Assembly (NCBI GenBank): GCA_024637255.1
Contig: JAGXFO010000009.1
Span: 124,001-188,000, forward strand
Reading direction: 5' to 3'
Length of the DNA: 64,000 nucleotides
Source of the DNA: Sulfurovum sp.
Lineage (GTDB): Bacteria > Campylobacterota > Campylobacteria > Campylobacterales > Sulfurovaceae
Positions 61,922 to 64,000 of this stretch are shown here, piece by piece. A program made the translations under genes and the position numbers. The notes below the pieces were generated by a model that did no database searches, was not told where the DNA came from, and worked only from the letters and a program-made list of their open reading frames with translations. Each line of letters opens with the position of its first letter. The stretch's first letter is position 1.

Positions 61922-62308
61922 ATGTTTGCCTGGGATGATAGTCCGGACTTGAATATTACGCCATTGGTAGATGTCATGTTAGTATTGATGGCTATTCTAA
62001 TGGTGACTGCACCTACAGTTACTTTTCAAGAACAACTTACGCTGCCTGATGGCTCCAAAAGCGTTCAGGTGGCTAATCCAAAAACTTTAACTATCCGTAT
62101 GGATAAGAATAAAACTATTTATCTCAATAAAGATACCTATGCACTAGATACTTTTGCAGATGATTTTGTAAATCAGTCAGTAAAATTTGATAAAAATTCA
62201 GAAGTATATATTCGTGCAGATGAAAACTTAGAATATAAAAATGTCATGTACCTACTCAAGAGTGTAAAGGCTGCCGGTTTTCAGAAGGTCTCACTTATAA
62301 CACAATGA
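61922..62308 (+). CDS. tolR: TolR (ExbD/TolR family)
   Basis: I chose the ATG at 61922 because GGAGG lies seven bases upstream; it overlaps nothing. The product has about 128 residues. The single helix carries the proton-path Asp in LNITPLVDVMLVLMAILMVT. The periplasmic C-terminal domain has VYIRADENLEYKNVMYLLKS. Confidence 0.9.
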   Translation: MFAWDDSPDLNITPLVDVMLVLMAILMVTAPTVTFQEQLTLPDGSKSVQVANPKTLTIRMDKNKTIYLNKDTYALDTFADDFVNQSVKFDKNSEVYIRADENLEYKNVMYLLKSVKAAGFQKVSLITQ

Positions 62309-63198
62309 GATATAGGTCCTCTACTCTTATATCTGGAGCGATGGCTTTTGGTATTTATATTGCTATAGTCTTACTATTGATTTTTTATTTTAATACACGT
62401 GATGTCAAAAAATCCGTGCATTATGTAAAAAAAAATGAAAACCGTATAAGTATTTCCATGAGCGCTTCTAGCTCATCGCCTTCAAAGCAGACAAAAAAAG
62501 CAGTTAAACCAAAGCCAAAACCTGTTCAAAAGCCAGTGGAAAAGCCAAAACCAAAACCAGTGGAAAAACCAAAACCTGTTCAAAAACCAGTGGAAAAACC
62601 AAAACCAGTGGAAAAACCAAAGCCAGTGGAAAAACCAAAACCTATTGAAAAACCAGTAGAAAAGCCAAAGCCAAAACCAGTGGAAAAACCAAAACCTGTT
62701 GAAAAAAAAGTACAAGATAGCAACACTACTAAACCTAAGGTACAAAAGAAACCTAAAGATCTTTTTGCTAATGTTGCTTCAGAAAAGGAAGTTGAAAAGC
62801 CAAAGTCATTGACCAAGACAAACGATATGCCCACAAAACCTAAGAAAAATAATGTGATAAAATTATCGGATAAGCCAAGTGCGAGCGAAATGGTTTCTGA
62901 TTCTCTAAAGATGCAAAAAAATAGTGACAGCGGTATAGAAAATGCTTACCTTGCAAGAATAGAAGAAAAGCTCAAAGGTTGGCCTGCACAAAGTGAATAT
63001 GCGGGAGAAATGGCACAAGTATCAATAACAGTAAACGCTAGTGGCGAATTTACATTCAAAGTTATTACGGCATCAGGAAACATGGAATTCAATGAAGGAT
63101 TAGAGGCTTACCTGAAACAGTTACAAAGTATTGGATTTGGCCGTCACAGGGGTGACAGACCCTATGAGCTTGATGTGGAATTTGTAGCTAAAGATTAG
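62305..63198 (+). CDS. TolA/TonB-like energy-transducing protein with Lys-Pro repeats
   Basis: The product has 297 residues and overlaps tolR by four bases. A short cytoplasmic start and one helix (GAMAFGIYIAIVLLLIFYF) lead to a periplasm-spanning rod of about 70 residues made of KPKPVEKP and KPVQKP units (residues ~68-135). The C-terminal domain (YLARIEEKLKGWPAQSEYAG, AQVSITVNASGEFTFKVI) has the TonB/TolA C-fold. In this context it is most likely TolA, linking TolQR to TolB/Pal at the outer membrane. Confidence 0.8.
   Translation: MRYRSSTLISGAMAFGIYIAIVLLLIFYFNTRDVKKSVHYVKKNENRISISMSASSSSPSKQTKKAVKPKPKPVQKPVEKPKPKPVEKPKPVQKPVEKPKPVEKPKPVEKPKPIEKPVEKPKPKPVEKPKPVEKKVQDSNTTKPKVQKKPKDLFANVASEKEVEKPKSLTKTNDMPTKPKKNNVIKLSDKPSASEMVSDSLKMQKNSDSGIENAYLARIEEKLKGWPAQSEYAGEMAQVSITVNASGEFTFKVITASGNMEFNEGLEAYLKQLQSIGFGRHRGDRPYELDVEFVAKD
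62507..62712 (+). repeat. Lys-Pro coding repeat inside the TolA/TonB-like gene
   Basis: Short, nearly exact tandem units of the type CCAGTGGAAAAACCAAAA, mostly 12-24 bases, encode KPVEKPKP and KPVQKP. Their high identity at DNA level suggests the repeat number changes by slippage or recombination. Confidence 0.8.
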
Positions 63199-63241
63199 GT
63201 ATATTACAATATTTTTTACTTAAATATTATATTTCAAACTC

Positions 63242-63316
63242 TTATTTTTCGATGGGTTTAGAAAAATAATATCCTTGATAGACAATGAGTTCTTTAAAAT
63301 AATTCAAAATAGATTA
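63242..63316 (-). pseudogene. 3' remnant, possibly of an EAL-domain gene
   Basis: The minus strand reads NYFKELIVYQGYYFSKPIEK and a stop, resembling the last strand of EAL phosphodiesterase domains (xQGYYFSKP). It is preceded by a stop codon in frame. Only about 23 codons remain, so the identification is tentative. Confidence 0.4.
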
Positions 63317-63349
63317 TCATCCTTATTATGCTATCTAATGTGTCAACAA

Positions 63350-63589
63350 TTATTTCTCTTTATACTTTTTGACTTGATAGGTGGAAATCTCAGGGTGACT
63401 AGCAAGGCAATCTCTGTTTAAGTTGGCCTTGAGACATAAAGAGGAAAAAAGTCATCAAATTTAGGCAGCTGTTCCCAAACCTGAGGCAGATAGGGTCGCT
63501 TGATTTCCATTGTGTTTAAGCACGATACCATCTTGAAAAGGTACGACTTTATTTTTCAGGTCTTCGGCATCATCATCCAATTTTAACTC
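63350..63589 (-). pseudogene. Decayed AMMECR1 (AmmeMemoRadiSam protein A-like) gene
   Basis: On the minus strand three successive frames give pieces of one AMMECR1 domain. Frame 1 is ELKLDDDAEDLKNKVVPFQD then GIVLKHNGNQATL. After a shift, frame 2 is YLPQVWEQLPKFDDFFP. After another, frame 3 is LCLKANLNRDCLASHPEIS then TYQVKKYKEK and a stop. The first ~100 residues of the family are missing. Two frameshifts and a truncated start mark it as a pseudogene. It is antisense to the tol genes. Confidence 0.75.
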
Positions 63590-63629
63590 CTAATGATTTA
63601 TTCTAGTATATTTTTAGATAAGTAAATTT

Positions 63630-63651
63630 TTTAATGCATATTTAATGCATA
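63630..63651. repeat. Tandem 11-bp direct repeat before tolB
   Basis: Two perfect copies of TTTAATGCATA lie end to end, each with an internal ATGCAT palindrome. They are 18-40 bases upstream of a TACAAT box (63669-63674) and about 55 bases from the tolB start, where a regulator could bind. Confidence 0.6.
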
Positions 63652-63668
63652 TTTTAACACAGCACTGA

Positions 63669-63674
63669 TACAAT
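63669..63674 (+). promoter_or_regulatory. Candidate -10 box for tolB
   Basis: TACAAT lies 31 bases before the tolB GTG. It implies that tolB has its own promoter, consistent with the ~500-bp gap that separates it from the upstream tol genes. Confidence 0.4.
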
Positions 63675-63705
63675 ACTGAGTTAAATACTAACATAAGGAA
63701 TCAAA

Positions 63706-64000
63706 GTGCGATATTTATTTGTACTATTACTAGCCATTAACTTTTTTACATCCAGCCTCTTAGCCGTAGATGCAAAGTTGAGGATAGAAAAAGATGTTGA
63801 ACAGCGTGTGCGTATAGCTTTAGTAGATGGTTCGGTTGCTAAGAACAGTAAAGTATTTAATATTTTACTTTCAGATCTTAAAATAAGCGGACATTTTTTA
63901 CCGGACACTATGCATCATCAGGGAGATGTTTCTTCAGACCTCCTTCCTCCTGCACTCAAAAGTCAAGAGTATGTCCTTAAATATAGTGTGAATCAGCAAT
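63706..64000 (+). CDS. tolB: TolB (5' part only)
   Basis: A GTG start follows AAGGAA. The visible 98 codons contain a signal peptide (RYLFVLLLAINFFTSSLLA) and the TolB N-terminal domain (IEKDVEQRVRIALVDGSV, FNILLSDLKISGHFLP). TolB is the periplasmic beta-propeller that links TolA and Pal. The C-terminus lies beyond the window. Its position after tolQ, tolR and the TolA-like gene supports the identification. Confidence 0.8.
   Translation, partial: MRYLFVLLLAINFFTSSLLAVDAKLRIEKDVEQRVRIALVDGSVAKNSKVFNILLSDLKISGHFLPDTMHHQGDVSSDLLPPALKSQEYVLKYSVNQQ

Noticed and set aside
62507..62712. Regular repeats that could suggest a CRISPR array
   Set aside because: The repeats are in-frame coding units for Lys-Pro with no unique spacers; no CRISPR array or cas gene was seen anywhere.
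62482..62834. Antisense open frames rich in Phe and Trp opposite the TolA/TonB-like gene
   Set aside because: They are the mirror of the Lys-Pro coding repeat and have no binding sites.

Overview
The window looks like chromosomal DNA from a Campylobacterota (epsilonproteobacterial) bacterium, probably a free-living Sulfurovum/Sulfurimonas-type organism. This rests on several observations. The DNA is AT-rich with dense gene packing. The order fmt-birA-parA-parB-atpF'-atpFHAGDC-tolQRA-tolB is typical of that phylum. The ATP synthase has separate b and b' subunits with the a and c genes elsewhere, and promoters are mostly a TATAAT box with weak -35 elements. The species is not proven from sequence.

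Layout. 1-2430 (minus): the 5' part of apbE and a YyaL-type thioredoxin protein. 2552-8725 (plus): dsbD, a CvfB-like S1 protein, a YidB-like protein, a secreted endonuclease/exonuclease/phosphatase, hemJ and a DUF2231 membrane protein. 8745-14889 (minus): a c-type cytochrome, truA, an LptF/LptG permease, a prepilin peptidase, uppS, coaBC and glmU. 14967-26470: trmA, a CoA-binding protein (minus), ilvA, ppx/gppA, ilvBH, lpxD, a small unknown gene, a lone PAS protein (minus) and metH. 26490-35801: a DUF3050 protein, two small genes (minus), pepD, nth (minus), two related SurA-like periplasmic genes, fba, a PLP enzyme, hisD and an unknown membrane-anchored protein.

35898-36862 is a seven-gene tRNA array on the minus strand (Lys-Val-Asp, then Lys-Glu-Val-Asp) driven by a consensus promoter. 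It is a segmental duplication, and its two Val-Asp spacers carry the same 68-69 bp element in opposite orientations. 36883-43150 holds pncC/cinA, ileS, a 40-residue membrane ORF, gatA and guaB. 43200-44078 is a small accessory patch: a 3' remnant of an XRE-type regulator and a HigBA toxin-antitoxin pair. 44148-49827 holds metY, metX, xseB, a nitrilase-fold protein lacking two catalytic residues, a ThiF/MoeB-like protein, a lipoprotein, ridA, rplU and rpmA. 49879-64000 holds a lipoprotein (minus), obgE, proB, fmt, birA, parA, parB, the F1Fo ATP synthase operon, and tolQ, tolR, a TolA/TonB-like gene and the start of tolB. Just before tolB lie decayed relics of an AMMECR1 gene and possibly of an EAL-domain gene.

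Most genes are ordinary biosynthesis and housekeeping: branched-chain amino acids (ilvA, ilvBH), methionine (metH, metX, metY), cell envelope (uppS, glmU, lpxD, LptF/G, Tol), respiration (ATP synthase, cytochrome, hemJ, dsbD) and translation. I found no CRISPR array, rRNA, prophage or insertion sequence, and no obvious new multi-gene defence system. The most unusual items are the inverted element in the tRNA array, the catalytically degenerate nitrilase homologue, the domain-swapped SurA-like gene pair, the TrmA homologue with an RlmD-type iron-sulfur signature, and the AMMECR1 relic inside the tol cluster.
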